A stretch of 64,000 bases of DNA, from assembly GCF_008014675.1 (NCBI RefSeq), contig NZ_VOXD01000002.1, positions 1 to 64,000 of the forward strand, in the 5' to 3' direction. Source of the DNA: Neolewinella aurantiaca. GTDB lineage: Bacteria > Bacteroidota > Bacteroidia > Chitinophagales > Saprospiraceae. This document shows positions 1-9,265 of the stretch, piece by piece. The position numbers were made by a program, and so were the translations under genes. The notes under the pieces are model-generated. The model saw nothing but the letters and a program-made list of their open reading frames with translations. It made no database searches and was not told the DNA's origin. Within the stretch, counting starts at the first letter, position 1; each line of letters starts with the position of its first letter.

Positions 1-176
1 TTTGCAATATTTGGGCAGCGAGAGTTTCGATTTTCGTCGGGTAGGTCATTCTTGGTAGGTGTGAGAATCACCAAGTTAAGGGCCTACCCTTTTTTAGAAG
101 CCTAAAATCGTAGCGGACCATTGTGATACACACGGTGAAATATGTCGGGGGCTACCAGAGTTAATACGACGTACCT

Positions 177-184
177 TAGTTTTG
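177..184 (+). promoter_or_regulatory. -7 promoter box (TAGTTTTG)
   Basis: The octamer fits the Bacteroidota -7 consensus TAnnTTTG and lies 27 bp before the ATG of the small exported protein at 212. No convincing -33 TTG was found at the usual distance, so this is a motif match plus position only. Confidence 0.5.
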
Positions 185-211
185 TAAACCAACCCTTTAA
201 ATTACAGATGT

Positions 212-517
212 ATGCCAAAGCTGATCCGCCTCTTCCTTCTAACCCTTCTTTGCACCTGCGGCCTCGCCTCTCTTGCTGCTCAACAACTGACAGTAAAAGA
301 AAAACCTGAAGCACCGGCAGGGATGGAAAAGCGGGAACTCCCCGCCAAAGAAGGCTTCATCGTTGCCCCGGATGGATGGGCCATCAAGGATGGTAAGTAC
401 ACTTTTTTACCTTCCCGCTACCTCAAGGTACGCCCGGGACAGGAGTACGTGCCCGGTAAATGGAAAAAAGGGAAAGGCGGATGGACTTACCGTATGGAAG
501 CCTGGGAGCGCAAATAA
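212..517 (+). CDS. Small exported protein of unknown function
   Basis: This 101-residue protein begins with a clear Sec signal peptide: a Lys/Arg start, a Leu-rich core, then a small-residue cleavage region ending LAAQQ near residue 24. The mature part is short, basic and rich in Lys, Gly, Trp and Pro, with a repeated GKW/GKGGW pattern at the C-terminus. I recognise no family. A TAGTTTTG box precedes it and it stands alone. The signal-peptide codons contain a copy of the dispersed TTTGCACCTGCG element at 249-268. It is probably a real secreted or periplasmic protein, but its function cannot be read from sequence. Confidence 0.7.
   Translation: MPKLIRLFLLTLLCTCGLASLAAQQLTVKEKPEAPAGMEKRELPAKEGFIVAPDGWAIKDGKYTFLPSRYLKVRPGQEYVPGKWKKGKGGWTYRMEAWERK
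249..268 (+). repeat. Dispersed 20-bp element, copy 1 (in signal peptide codons)
   Basis: TTTGCACCTGCG followed by GCC and TCGCC. It is read as LCTCGLA in the signal peptide of the gene at 212, in the same orientation as that gene. Confidence 0.7.
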
Positions 518-842
518 CGGGTGATCGGCGGAGTTAAGGGGTGCCTGAGGTTTTGCTCCCTGCTTCCCATTGCTTTACGAGTCTGACGTTCTGAAAAAGT
601 ACTCACGTAGATCGCTATGCAGGAACTTTTCTATTTAACCAGCACCGTAAATCGCTGAATATAAGTTCTCGAAATTTTCAGATACGCTCTAAGAGGCTTT
701 ACGTCTGCAGGCTCGTCCCCCTTTACAGCCCGGATGCCCGAAGTTCAACCGCGGGGGCGGAGCACCCCGGTGGTCGGGCTGGTGAAAATGCGCCCGTGCT
801 CGCTGCAACAAACTACCCACAATAAACTATCTTGCGTGCCGT
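518..842. other. Intergenic gap without a recognisable gene
   Basis: This 325-bp gap has no convincing open frame or tRNA. Its 3' part is GC-rich. A TATCTTG sequence at about 828-834, nine bases before the next ATG, resembles a -7 box and would imply a very short leader. Confidence 0.4.
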
Positions 843-1841
843 ATGAAAGCAATTATTCCAGTAGCCGGTACCGGTATGCGGTTGCGTCCGCTCACTTACA
901 CTCAGCCTAAGCCGCTGATTCCGGTAGCGGGTAAGCCCATCATAAGCTTTATCGTAGATCAACTCATCGAGCTGGGAGTAAGGGATTTTGTGTTCATTAT
1001 CGGTTATCTCGGCGATAAGATCCGGGAGTATATCGAAAGAACTTATCCCGAACTGGATACTGTCTTCGTGAACCAGGATGAGCGCATCGGGTCCGCCCAC
1101 GCGATCTGGCTGGCCCGCGAGCACTACAAAGATGCGGATGAGATCATCATTTTTTTCGGCGATGCGATCATCGACGCTGACCTCGAAGAATTCAAAAACA
1201 GCCCTACCTCCTGTCTTGGTGTCAGAACGGTGGATGATCCCCGTAAATTCGGGGTCGTAGAACATGACATCGACGGGAATATCCGTGAACTGGTGGAAAA
1301 ACCCCGGATTCCGAAGTCCAACATGGCAATGGTTGGTTGCTACAAGGTGCGTGAAGTGGAGCAGTTCATCAAAGCCTGCGCCTACAACATCGAGAACGAA
1401 CTTAAAAGCCTGGATGAATACCACCTCACCGACGCCCTGAACCGGATGCTGGAGTGGGGAACCGAATTCTCCACCATAACGGTCGACAACTGGTTCGACT
1501 GCGGCCGCCGTGAGATACTTCTGGAGACCAACGCCATCTTCCTCGACCGGGATGGCTTCGCGACCGAAGACCCGCCACCCTACGACAACTCGATCATCAT
1601 CCATCCGGTACACATCGGGCCGAACTGCGATATAATGAACTCCATTGTTGGGCCGTACGTAACCCTCGGCGCTAATACCCGCCTGGAACACGCAATTGTA
1701 GCTGATTCGATAATCGGCGAGTTCGCATCGATCCACGACATCGTGCTGCGAAACTCCGTAGTCGGTAACGACGCCTCCATTGGTGGGCTGCGCCAAAGCC
1801 TGAACATCGGAGACAACACCGAGATCGACTTCGGGGGGTAA
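843..1841 (+). CDS. Sugar-1-phosphate nucleotidyltransferase
   Basis: The 332-residue protein starts with the nucleotidyltransferase signature: a GTGMRLRPLT loop at residues 9-18 and the downstream PKPLIPVAGKP motif. FFGDAIID near residue 100 supplies the metal-binding Asp, and EKP near residue 152 matches the sugar-binding segment. After residue 250 the sequence turns into hexapeptide-like repeats (HIGPNCDIMNSIVGPYVTLG) typical of a left-handed beta-helix, as in long RmlA/GlmU-like enzymes. It should make an NDP-sugar from NTP and a sugar-1-phosphate for envelope glycans. The substrate cannot be told from sequence. It is followed by rpsO, which has its own promoter. Confidence 0.85.
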   Translation: MKAIIPVAGTGMRLRPLTYTQPKPLIPVAGKPIISFIVDQLIELGVRDFVFIIGYLGDKIREYIERTYPELDTVFVNQDERIGSAHAIWLAREHYKDADEIIIFFGDAIIDADLEEFKNSPTSCLGVRTVDDPRKFGVVEHDIDGNIRELVEKPRIPKSNMAMVGCYKVREVEQFIKACAYNIENELKSLDEYHLTDALNRMLEWGTEFSTITVDNWFDCGRREILLETNAIFLDRDGFATEDPPPYDNSIIIHPVHIGPNCDIMNSIVGPYVTLGANTRLEHAIVADSIIGEFASIHDIVLRNSVVGNDASIGGLRQSLNIGDNTEIDFGG

Positions 1842-1909
1842 GCGTCCGAATAAAAAAACAGCGTTAGTACGATGATTTGTCTATGTAACAGAACATTCGT
1901 ACCTTTGCA

Positions 1910-1917
1910 GCCGCAAA
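1910..1917 (+). promoter_or_regulatory. -7 promoter box (TACCTTTG) of rpsO
   Basis: An exact TAnnTTTG match lies 44 bp upstream of the rpsO ATG, in the gap after the nucleotidyltransferase gene. It suggests that rpsO is transcribed separately with a leader of roughly 35-40 nt, long enough for S15 autoregulation to act on. Confidence 0.6.
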
Positions 1918-1961
1918 TTTTGCTTTACCTGATCCAAGAGATCTTTAAAGGCTTTTTTATT

Positions 1962-2237
1962 ATGCCAGTATATATGCCAAAGGAGAAGATTGAAGAAATC
2001 TTCACTGAATACGGTGGCTCTGCCACCAACACCGGTTCCACAGAGGGCCAGATTGCTCTTTTCACGTTCCGTATTAAGGAACTGAGCGACCACCTTCAGC
2101 GTCACCGCAAAGACCACAGCAGCCGTAAAGCGCTGCTCAGCCTCGTAGGTCAGCGCCGTCGTCACCTGGCCTACCTTCAGAAGAAAGACCTGAACGGTTA
2201 CCGTGCACTGATCGCGAAACTTGGTATCCGTAAGTAA
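1962..2237 (+). CDS. rpsO: 30S ribosomal protein S15
   Basis: This 91-residue protein has the S15 signatures: [13 protein letters not shown] at the N-terminus, [19 protein letters not shown] in the middle, and [13 protein letters not shown] followed by [12 protein letters not shown] at the C-terminus. S15 binds the 16S rRNA central domain early in small-subunit assembly. Family length is about 89 residues, so the start is at 1962 or at the in-frame ATG at 1974. The longer open frame back to 1872 runs through the promoter box and is rejected. A strong hairpin terminator follows. Confidence 0.96.
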   Translation: MPVYMPKEKIEEIFTEYGGSATNTGSTEGQIALFTFRIKELSDHLQRHRKDHSSRKALLSLVGQRRRHLAYLQKKDLNGYRALIAKLGIRK

Positions 2238-2263
2238 TTACGGCTTTTACAAGTCCAAAAGAG

Positions 2264-2304
2264 AGAACCCCTTCGTACACCGTGTACGAAGGGGTTCTTT
2301 TCTT
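2264..2304 (+). terminator. Rho-independent terminator of rpsO
   Basis: Perfect 17-bp arms (AGAACCCCTTCGTACAC and its complement) almost abut and are followed by TTTTCTTTT. A second hairpin (CTCTTTTGC-GAA-GCAAAAAGAG, 2331-2352) lies closer to the end of the convergent GH15 gene and may serve that strand. Confidence 0.85.
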
Positions 2305-2360
2305 TTGGGCTGTTTCCTGAGGGGCGGCTCCTCTTTTGCGAAGCAAAAAGAGAGAAACCG

Positions 2361-4136
2361 TTAGCGATTCTCTTTTTTATCAATCTGGAAAGCTGCTGAA
2401 ATGAGGCTCAGGTGAGAAAATGCCTGAGGGAAGTTTCCGAGCTGCTCACCGTGGATGCCAATTTCTTCGCTGAAAAGGCCGAGGTGGTTGCCGTAGCCGA
2501 GTAGCTTCTGCATTACCAGAGTAGCTTCGTCTACCCGCCCGATGCGGGCAAGGCACTCTGCGTACCAGAAAGAACAAATGGTGAAAGAGGCCTCTTCCCC
2601 TTCGAGGCCATCAGCTGATCCGCCTTCGTTTTTATACCGGAATACGAGTACGTCGGCCAGCAGCTGATTCTCTATCGCTTCCAGGGTTTTCAACCAACGT
2701 GGCTCTTTGCTGGACACAAAGCGGAGCAGCGGCATAAGCAGAGCACTTGCATCGACGGTGTCGCTGCCTTCGAATTGTGCGTAAGACTGAAGGTCTTCGT
2801 TCCAGAAGTTCTCGAATATGTCGGCATGTATCTCATCACGCACCTTACGCCACTCTGATCGGGGGTGGGGCAACGACCGCGCTTCGGCAATCTTCATGGC
2901 CCGATCAATGGCGACCCAACAGCAAACAGCTGAGTGCAGGAAACGCTGCTTGCCACTGCGGACTTCCCAAATTCCGTGGTCTTTGTCTTTCCAGTGCTCA
3001 ATGACGTATTCGACGAGCCCGCTGATGCCGACCCAAAACTGATTAGTGATGCTGCCACCAGCCTGATCGTAGAGGTAAATGGTATCGATCAGTTCGCCGT
3101 AGATGTCCATCTGCTTCTGATCGAAAGCTCCGTTTCCGATGCGTACGGGCTGGCTCTTCTTGTATCCTTCAAGGTGGTCGAGGCTGATTTCTGTCAATTC
3201 AGTCGCACCATCGATGCCGTACATGAGTTGGAGCTCCTCCATGCACTGTTTCTGAATCCACTCAATGAAGCCTTCGGCTTCTTCTCGGTAGCCTAGTCTC
3301 AGGAAAGCGTACATCGTAAAGGCGGAATCCCTGATCCAGGTAAAGCGATAGTCCCAGTTGCGCTCTCCGCCAACAACTTCCGGTAACCCGAAGGTTGCGG
3401 CAGCTACCGTGCTGCCAAACTCGGCCGAGGTGAGCAACTTAAGGGCCAGCGCGCTGCGGTGGACAGACTCTTTCCAACGGCCGTTGTAGGTACATCTCGA
3501 GGACCACTTCATCCAGTACTCCCGGGTTTTATTGAAATAGTGGAAGAAGTTGTTTTTGTATTGTTTGCCGCTTTCGAGGGTGAGGATGAAGTCCACGTCC
3601 TGTTCTGCAAACAGTTTTATTTCTCCGGCGAGGCCGGTATCAGTGATTTCGAGCTCCGCATCGGTCAGTACCACGATACTTGGTTGCTGTCCGGAAGGAT
3701 CGTGAAGGGTGTAGCCAGTGCCATCCTCCCGTTTTTCCGCCTTGCAGCCTGAGCGTGCGTAGTCGAAGGCTGGGTTGATCTCAACGTTGAAGGTATGGCT
3801 CCCGTGTACACCTTTCAGCCGCCGGAATATGGCAAAGTCTTCTTTGTTTTCCGCAATTGGCATGAAATCGGTGACCTCCGCAATACCGTCTTTACTCAGA
3901 AAACGGGTGAGCAGGATATTGGTGCCCGGTAAGTAGAGTTGCTTGTAATTGGTGTCCTTGTCCAGACCGGTAAAGGTGAAGCTTCCTCCCTTCTGGTCGT
4001 CAAGGATAGAGGCAAATACTGTCGGCGAGTCGAAGCGGGGCAGGCAAAGAAAGTCTATGCTTCCCCGAAGGCTGACCAATGCGGTGGTGTGGAGATTTCC
4101 GATTATGCCGTAATCGGCTATTGGGTGGTACGGCAT
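2361..4136 (-). CDS. Glycoside hydrolase family 15 protein (glucoamylase/trehalase-like)
   Basis: At 591 residues this matches bacterial GH15 enzymes. It opens with the family's MPYHPIADYGIIGNLHTTAL segment and GSIDFLCLPRFDSPTVFA. The N-terminal third is a beta-sandwich. The catalytic (alpha/alpha)6 part has RNWDYRFTWIRDSAFTMYAF and the conserved LDHLEGYKKSQPVRIGNGA, then QMDIYGE. It has no signal peptide, so it is probably cytoplasmic and acts on maltodextrins or trehalose. A copy of the dispersed element followed by a TACTTG box lies about 50-90 bp upstream in the right orientation. Family is certain; substrate is not. Confidence 0.88.
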   Translation of the reverse strand: MPYHPIADYGIIGNLHTTALVSLRGSIDFLCLPRFDSPTVFASILDDQKGGSFTFTGLDKDTNYKQLYLPGTNILLTRFLSKDGIAEVTDFMPIAENKEDFAIFRRLKGVHGSHTFNVEINPAFDYARSGCKAEKREDGTGYTLHDPSGQQPSIVVLTDAELEITDTGLAGEIKLFAEQDVDFILTLESGKQYKNNFFHYFNKTREYWMKWSSRCTYNGRWKESVHRSALALKLLTSAEFGSTVAAATFGLPEVVGGERNWDYRFTWIRDSAFTMYAFLRLGYREEAEGFIEWIQKQCMEELQLMYGIDGATELTEISLDHLEGYKKSQPVRIGNGAFDQKQMDIYGELIDTIYLYDQAGGSITNQFWVGISGLVEYVIEHWKDKDHGIWEVRSGKQRFLHSAVCCWVAIDRAMKIAEARSLPHPRSEWRKVRDEIHADIFENFWNEDLQSYAQFEGSDTVDASALLMPLLRFVSSKEPRWLKTLEAIENQLLADVLVFRYKNEGGSADGLEGEEASFTICSFWYAECLARIGRVDEATLVMQKLLGYGNHLGLFSEEIGIHGEQLGNFPQAFSHLSLISAAFQIDKKENR

Positions 4137-4188
4137 AGTAGAGTAGGTTGGTCTTTTGTCTTTGAATCCTACCTATAAGGAAATCTTA

Positions 4189-4195
4189 GCAAGTA
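4189..4195 (-). promoter_or_regulatory. -7-like box (TACTTGC) downstream of a dispersed element
   Basis: On the minus strand, 25 bp after the CCGG that replaces TTTG in repeat copy 2, lies TACTTGC, 53 bp before the GH15 ATG. It is a partial match to the -7 consensus, listed because the same spacing recurs at other copies. Confidence 0.35.
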
Positions 4196-4204
4196 TGTTC
4201 AAGG

Positions 4205-4224
4205 GGCGCGATCGCAGGTGCCGG
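4205..4224 (-). repeat. Dispersed 20-bp element, copy 2
   Basis: On the minus strand this reads CCGGCACCTGCGATCGCGCC. It is intergenic and oriented into the GH15 gene, with its 3' edge about 70 bp from that gene's start. Confidence 0.75.
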
Positions 4225-4580
4225 GAAGGTTGGATGCGAAGAGCTGATAAAGTGGTTTAAATGGCGTATTAATCTGTGTTGATTGGGGTTAAAATCGTGT
4301 AATGGGGGTTCGTAGGCCGGATTTTAAAGTTTGTCGATTGCGTACGCTCGAAAGCCTGAGTGATGAGGTCCGGTAAGTAGCAGGGTAGGAGGACTCGGGC
4401 TTATTCCCTTAAGAAATCGGCATCCTGACCATAACTTTTTCTTAATAGTTGGAAGTTGGGGGGAAGAGGCAAGTATCTGTGTTAAGTAAGTGAAGGCCCT
4501 TATATTCTGTCAGTACTACCATATTCAGATTTGACAGACGACTATAGGCCGGACTTAATTTTAGAGTGCAAATAAACCAA

Positions 4581-7500
4581 ATGAAAAAGAACTATCACCT
4601 CTGGACAGTGCTCGCAGCACTGCTCCTGCCCGCCTTTGTGGCGGCCCAGACCGGCGGCTTTGGCCGCAACAAGCCGCACTACGAAAATTTTGACTTCAAA
4701 GTGCACGAAAGCCCCCATTTCGAGCTCTACAGCTACATCGACAATGCGGAGTGGCTACAGGATTTTCTTAATGATTCTGAAGAATGGTACCGGGTACACC
4801 AGCGGGTCTTGAAGGATACGATTGACTTCAGGAACCCGATGATTATCTACGCCAACCATCCGGACTTTCAGCAAACGAACGCCATCAACGGTGCCATCGG
4901 CACCGGTACAGGGGGTGTTACCGAAGCCTTCAAGAACCGGGTTATTCTGCCCGTTGCGCATACCAACCAACAAACCCATCACGTACTGGGTCACGAACTG
5001 GTGCACGCTTTTCAGTACGATATGATCATCAGGGGCGACGGGACCAAACTCAACGACCTCAGTAACCTCCCTTTGTGGATGGTGGAAGGCCTCGCCGAAT
5101 ACCTCAGTATCGGAGCAGTAGACCCGTTCACGGCTATGTGGATGAGGGATGCTGTTTTGAACGATGACATCCCGACGCTCAAACAACTCGACTCCGGAAA
5201 GTATTTTCCCTACCGCTACGGTCAGGCTTTCTGGGCGTTCGTGACGGGGCTGAAGGGCGACGAAATCATTGCGCCTTACTTTCGGGCTACGGCTAAACAC
5301 GGTATCGAGAAAAGTACCAAACTAATACTCGGTTACGATTTTGAGGCTTTCAGCCAGCTCTGGCAGGATGCGCTCCGTAAAACGTACGAAGACAACATCG
5401 GTGGTGCTACGGAAGACCGCAACGTTGGCCGGGAGCTGATCTCTGCTGCCGAGAAGAATGGTGGCAGGATCAACATCGCTCCCGAGATCAGCCCTAACGG
5501 AAAATACCTCATCTTTTTATCGGAACGAGACTTGTTCAATATCGACTTGTTCCTGGCCGATGCGAGGAGTGGTAAGATTATCCGCAAAATCCGCTCCAAT
5601 AAAGTTAGCAGCCATATCGATGAGTTAAGCTACATCGAGAACAGTGGAACCTGGTCTCCGGACAGCCGGCAGTTCGCCTATACTTTTGTCGGTAAGGGTA
5701 AAACCGGCCTCGCAATTGCCGATGTACGGAAAGGTCAGGCAACCCGGACAATTTTCCCCGAAGGCGTTCCTGCCTTTACCGACCCTGCCTGGAGCCCGGA
5801 CGGGAAATCTATCGTTGTTTCCGGTTTGGTAGATGGCTATTCGGACTTGTTTAGTATTGACCTGCGGAGCGAGCGGGTTACCCGCCTGACCAACGATCGG
5901 TTCAGCGAAAGCCATCCTCATTGGGGCACGGACGGAGAAACTATTTTCTACAGCACCGACCGCGTAGGGATGAAAACGAAGAACCGTCCCCACGGCGCCC
6001 TTCGGTTCAACCTTGCAAGCCTGAACGTCAATACGGGAGCCTCAACCGATCTTGACCTCTTTCCCGGTGCCGATAATCTTAACCCGGTACAGGCCCGGGA
6101 TGGCAGACTCTACTTCCTCAGTAACCGGGATGGTTTCCGGAATATTTACCGCTACGACCTGGCCTCCGATTCCCTGGAACAGGTAACCGACCTGATCACT
6201 GGTGTTTCCGGAATTACGCACTATGCTCCTGCGATGAGCATCGATCGCGCCAACAATCGTCTGGTCTATACCTATTTCAACCAGAAAGGGTACCGTATAT
6301 ACGGAGCTCTGGCCGACAGGCTGGACGCAAAACCGGTTGATAAAAATGCGGTAGACCTCACCCCGGCCACGCTGCCGCGGCTCAACAAGCGGGCTACCGT
6401 GGTCGTCGATGAACTGCTGGCAAATATGGACAAAGACGAAGTTTTAAGCGCCGACTCAATTATCGAAAAACCATATGAGTCCAACTTCAAGCTGGACTAC
6501 ATTACTGGTTCCTCCGGAGTAGGAGTGGGCTCTAACCCGGTCTTCGGGACCAACGCCGGCCTTGCCGGCGGAGTACAGGCAATCTTTAGTGATGTACTGG
6601 GTAATAACCAACTCTTCGGAAGTCTTGCCGCTAACGGAGAAATCAGTGATTTCGGCGGTAGTGTCGGGTGGCTTAACCGGAAACACCGGATCAATTACGG
6701 CGCGTCCCTTGGCCGCACGCCTTACCGCAGTTTTGGCTTGCTGACACCACGATTGGATTCTTTGCAGTACGGCGACGATGCTTTCGTAGAGGTAGGCAAT
6801 TCGCCCTACCTGATCCGTCGGCTTTACCAGGATCAGGCTAGTGTTTTTGGTCAGTATGCCTTTAGCACCAAGCTTCGGCTGGAAGCCTCGGCCAGTATGA
6901 GCCTGTTCTCCGATCGGGTAGATCAGTACAATCGGTATTTCGACCCAGTCACCGGCCTGCAGGTAACCGTAACCGGTAACCGCCCGGAACGGCGTGAAGA
7001 CCTTGAGGGAGAGTCTTTCTTTCTGGGGACTGCAGGCCTGGCCTTGGTAGGTGATGATTCGCGCTTCGGCCTGACGGCTCCGATCAGTGGCTACCGCTAC
7101 CGCCTGGGCGTGGACCAGTACATGGGAGAATTTGACTTTACGAGTGTTACTGCAGACTACCGCCACTACCTCTGGTTCGGTAAGGGAGCGCTGGCTTTGC
7201 GGGTAATGCATCAGGGACGTTACGGTGGCAACGGGAACGATCTTTTTCCCCTCTATCTTGGCAGCCCCTGGTACATCCGTGGTCTTTCGGGCAACGATGT
7301 GTTGCCAGCCCTGCAGGCTGGCGGCCGCGACATCAACGAACTGCTGGGCAGCAAATTGCTCGTAGCCAACGCCGAAATCCGTATCCCCTTTACCGGTCCG
7401 AAGCAGCTGGCACTGATCAAGAGTAAACTGCTGCTGACCGATCTGAACTTTTTCGTCGACGGTGGAGCCGCGTTCACTACTTTCGATCAGTTCGGGGGCG

Positions 7501-7715
7501 CAGAATTTACAACGGATCAGAACGGAGAGCCGCTGATAAACCCTGTGACCGGGCAACCGTACGTTGCCCGCTTTGGGGTGAAGCCCATCTTCACGGCGGG
7601 TGTTTCGGCCCGGGTCAATGTCTTCGGACAGTTGGTCGTAGAGCCTTATTTGGCACGGCCAATGGTGAAGGGCGGAGCATGGAGCTTCGGCCTGAACCTG
7701 CTGCCAGGCTGGTAA
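4581..7715 (+). CDS. Exported metalloprotease-like / TolB propeller / Omp85-like barrel protein
   Basis: The ATG at 4581 is chosen because it opens a clean signal peptide cut near AAQ at residues 21-23; an upstream GTG adds five residues without benefit. Residues 30-290 look like a gluzincin domain, with HELVH at 138-142 and a downstream EGLAE at 169-173 that could give the third zinc ligand. Residues about 300-560 contain PD40/TolB repeats (ISPNGKYLIFLSE, WSPDSRQFAYTF, WSPDGKSIVVSG). From about 650 to the end, alternating beta-strands and a final aromatic (LLPGW) suggest a BamA/surface-antigen-like outer-membrane barrel. No function beyond surface-associated proteolysis or assembly can be inferred. 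A strong terminator follows. Confidence 0.8.
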   Translation: MKKNYHLWTVLAALLLPAFVAAQTGGFGRNKPHYENFDFKVHESPHFELYSYIDNAEWLQDFLNDSEEWYRVHQRVLKDTIDFRNPMIIYANHPDFQQTNAINGAIGTGTGGVTEAFKNRVILPVAHTNQQTHHVLGHELVHAFQYDMIIRGDGTKLNDLSNLPLWMVEGLAEYLSIGAVDPFTAMWMRDAVLNDDIPTLKQLDSGKYFPYRYGQAFWAFVTGLKGDEIIAPYFRATAKHGIEKSTKLILGYDFEAFSQLWQDALRKTYEDNIGGATEDRNVGRELISAAEKNGGRINIAPEISPNGKYLIFLSERDLFNIDLFLADARSGKIIRKIRSNKVSSHIDELSYIENSGTWSPDSRQFAYTFVGKGKTGLAIADVRKGQATRTIFPEGVPAFTDPAWSPDGKSIVVSGLVDGYSDLFSIDLRSERVTRLTNDRFSESHPHWGTDGETIFYSTDRVGMKTKNRPHGALRFNLASLNVNTGASTDLDLFPGADNLNPVQARDGRLYFLSNRDGFRNIYRYDLASDSLEQVTDLITGVSGITHYAPAMSIDRANNRLVYTYFNQKGYRIYGALADRLDAKPVDKNAVDLTPATLPRLNKRATVVVDELLANMDKDEVLSADSIIEKPYESNFKLDYITGSSGVGVGSNPVFGTNAGLAGGVQAIFSDVLGNNQLFGSLAANGEISDFGGSVGWLNRKHRINYGASLGRTPYRSFGLLTPRLDSLQYGDDAFVEVGNSPYLIRRLYQDQASVFGQYAFSTKLRLEASASMSLFSDRVDQYNRYFDPVTGLQVTVTGNRPERREDLEGESFFLGTAGLALVGDDSRFGLTAPISGYRYRLGVDQYMGEFDFTSVTADYRHYLWFGKGALALRVMHQGRYGGNGNDLFPLYLGSPWYIRGLSGNDVLPALQAGGRDINELLGSKLLVANAEIRIPFTGPKQLALIKSKLLLTDLNFFVDGGAAFTTFDQFGGAEFTTDQNGEPLINPVTGQPYVARFGVKPIFTAGVSARVNVFGQLVVEPYLARPMVKGGAWSFGLNLLPGW

Positions 7716-7747
7716 GAACTACTTAGGTTTTTAGTGTGTATTAGTGC

Positions 7748-7788
7748 GCGCGGGGTGGAGGCTATTGCCTCTGTCCCGCGCTTTTTTT
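7748..7788 (+). terminator. Rho-independent terminator
   Basis: GCGCGGG pairs with CCCGCGC, an inner AGGC/GCCT pairing closes the loop, and seven T follow. It lies 33 bp after the stop of the large barrel protein gene. Confidence 0.85.
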
Positions 7789-7819
7789 GGGGCTTATCCG
7801 GATCGGCAAGGGCAGGCTC

Positions 7820-9151
7820 CTAAGAACTCCGCCCTGCATCCTGCGTCTGCGCCTTCTGGTCTTTGGAGGAAGGAACATCGAAATAATATGCTACTAACCC
7901 GGCTACTACATTCAGGAGACCAAGCAGACTTTCCAGTGGCTGATGCTTGAGCAGATAAAGTAATGACCATGCACTGAAAGCGAGGAAAATGAGCTGCGGT
8001 AAAGGATAGAGAGGCGAAGAATAGCCCGCTTCTTTGGGAGAACGGAGCCGAAGCAACAGTAAGCCGGCAACAGCAAGGAAAGTGAAAAGTTGGAGGACAA
8101 AGCCGCTGTACATCAATACACGTTCAAAGCTTGAAGTGAAGACCAGAAAAAGGCTGATGCCACCCTGCAGCCAGGTTGCCCGCAGGGGCAACCCGTTGCG
8201 GCTGAGCTCTCCGAAAGTACGCCAAAGCTGATGGCTGTTGCCCATCGCGCGCACCACTCTGGGGCCAACCCATATCATCGCTGAAATTCCGGTGAGCAGA
8301 AGAACTCCAATCAGAACGCTGACCATCTGCCCGGCCCGCTCGCCAAACATCGCTCCTGCGGCAATCTGAGCTACGTCTATCTGTCCCGTAAGCGCTTCAC
8401 TGCCCGCCTGCCGCAAAAAACCGTACTGTAGTAAGAGGAAAAGGCCGCTGACCAGCAGGGTGCCGACCACCAGTGCTTTGGGCAGGTTTTTTCGGGGTTC
8501 CCTGATTTCTTCCACAATGTAAGCGGCGGCGTTCCAGCCGGAAAAGGCGTAGAAGACACTGATCATAGCAATGGCCGCTCCGGGAGACCAGATCGCGTCG
8601 GCTCCGCTCCACGACCAATTCACCTGGGTACCCGGAGGGACGGGTAACAAAGCTCCGGCAATGCCCAGCGCGAAAACCACCAGGAGTTTCACGGCAGTCA
8701 GCCCGTTTTGTAATCTGCTGGATTGCCTCGTGCCAAAACTGTGAGCAAGACTCAGCAGAATGATGCTGCCCGCTGCAATGAAAACGGGAGGCCAGCCGGT
8801 CCACGCGGCCAGGTAATGCCCCACCGCCATGGCAGAAAGTGCGACCGCTGCGGCAAAGCCAACCGTTAGGCTGACCCAGCCACTGAGAAAGCCTAGAAGT
8901 GGATGGAAAATCTCAGAAAGGAAGTGAGCTTCTCCGCCGGAACGCGGCAGGCGGGTGCCCAATTCGGCATAGCTGACCGCGCCGCACCAGGCCACGAGGC
9001 CTCCGATGGCCCAAAGCATCAGGAGGACAGGACCGCTTGATATCCATTCAAGCTGGAGACCGAGGGTTGTGAAAGCACCGGTACCGATCATATTGGCCAG
9101 CACCAAAGCTGCGGCGCTACGCCAGCCTATTTTAGTGGGGGCTGTTGACAT
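7820..9151 (-). CDS. APC-superfamily amino acid permease
   Basis: The 443-residue protein has about twelve hydrophobic segments and begins with the APC helix-1 motif (VLANMIGTGAFTTLG) used for substrate binding. ELGTRLPRSGGEAHFLSE in helix 2-3 and FYAFSGWNAAAYIVEEIREPRKNLP in the middle are family landmarks. It should import or exchange an amino acid or related solute across the inner membrane; the substrate is unknown. The hydrophilic C-terminal tail (KDQKAQTQDAGRSS) is encoded by a copy of the dispersed element lying antisense to the gene at 7833-7853. The gene stands alone, convergent with the preceding one. Confidence 0.88.
   Translation of the reverse strand: MSTAPTKIGWRSAAALVLANMIGTGAFTTLGLQLEWISSGPVLLMLWAIGGLVAWCGAVSYAELGTRLPRSGGEAHFLSEIFHPLLGFLSGWVSLTVGFAAAVALSAMAVGHYLAAWTGWPPVFIAAGSIILLSLAHSFGTRQSSRLQNGLTAVKLLVVFALGIAGALLPVPPGTQVNWSWSGADAIWSPGAAIAMISVFYAFSGWNAAAYIVEEIREPRKNLPKALVVGTLLVSGLFLLLQYGFLRQAGSEALTGQIDVAQIAAGAMFGERAGQMVSVLIGVLLLTGISAMIWVGPRVVRAMGNSHQLWRTFGELSRNGLPLRATWLQGGISLFLVFTSSFERVLMYSGFVLQLFTFLAVAGLLLLRLRSPKEAGYSSPLYPLPQLIFLAFSAWSLLYLLKHQPLESLLGLLNVVAGLVAYYFDVPSSKDQKAQTQDAGRSS
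7833..7853 (+). repeat. Dispersed element, copy 3 (variant, antisense in permease tail)
   Basis: CCTGCATCCTGCG followed by TCTGCGCC carries one extra base (CATCCTGCG instead of CACCTGCG). It lies inside the last codons of the permease gene, in the opposite orientation to that gene. Confidence 0.65.
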
Positions 9152-9265
9152 ATCACAGCAAGAAACAGAATTGAAGGATGAATCCTGTTAAGAACAGATA
9201 ATGGTAACTAAGTTTTAACGATTCAGGCTTTGCGGAAAAGACAACTGTTGAGTGTGCTATAGATG

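Larger units (their letters stand above)
4137..4580. other. Intergenic region between divergent genes
   Basis: This 444-bp gap separates the divergent GH15 and protease-propeller genes. It holds one dispersed element (4205-4224) and a partial -7 box toward GH15. No gene or RNA is evident in the rest. Confidence 0.4.

Noticed and set aside
813-1796. Long minus-strand frame of 327 codons opposite the nucleotidyltransferase gene.
   Set aside because: It is the antisense shadow of a clearly recognised gene and matches no family.
6456-7556. Long minus-strand frame of 366 codons opposite the barrel domain of the large exported protein.
   Set aside because: Antisense shadow; no signal peptide or domain pattern.
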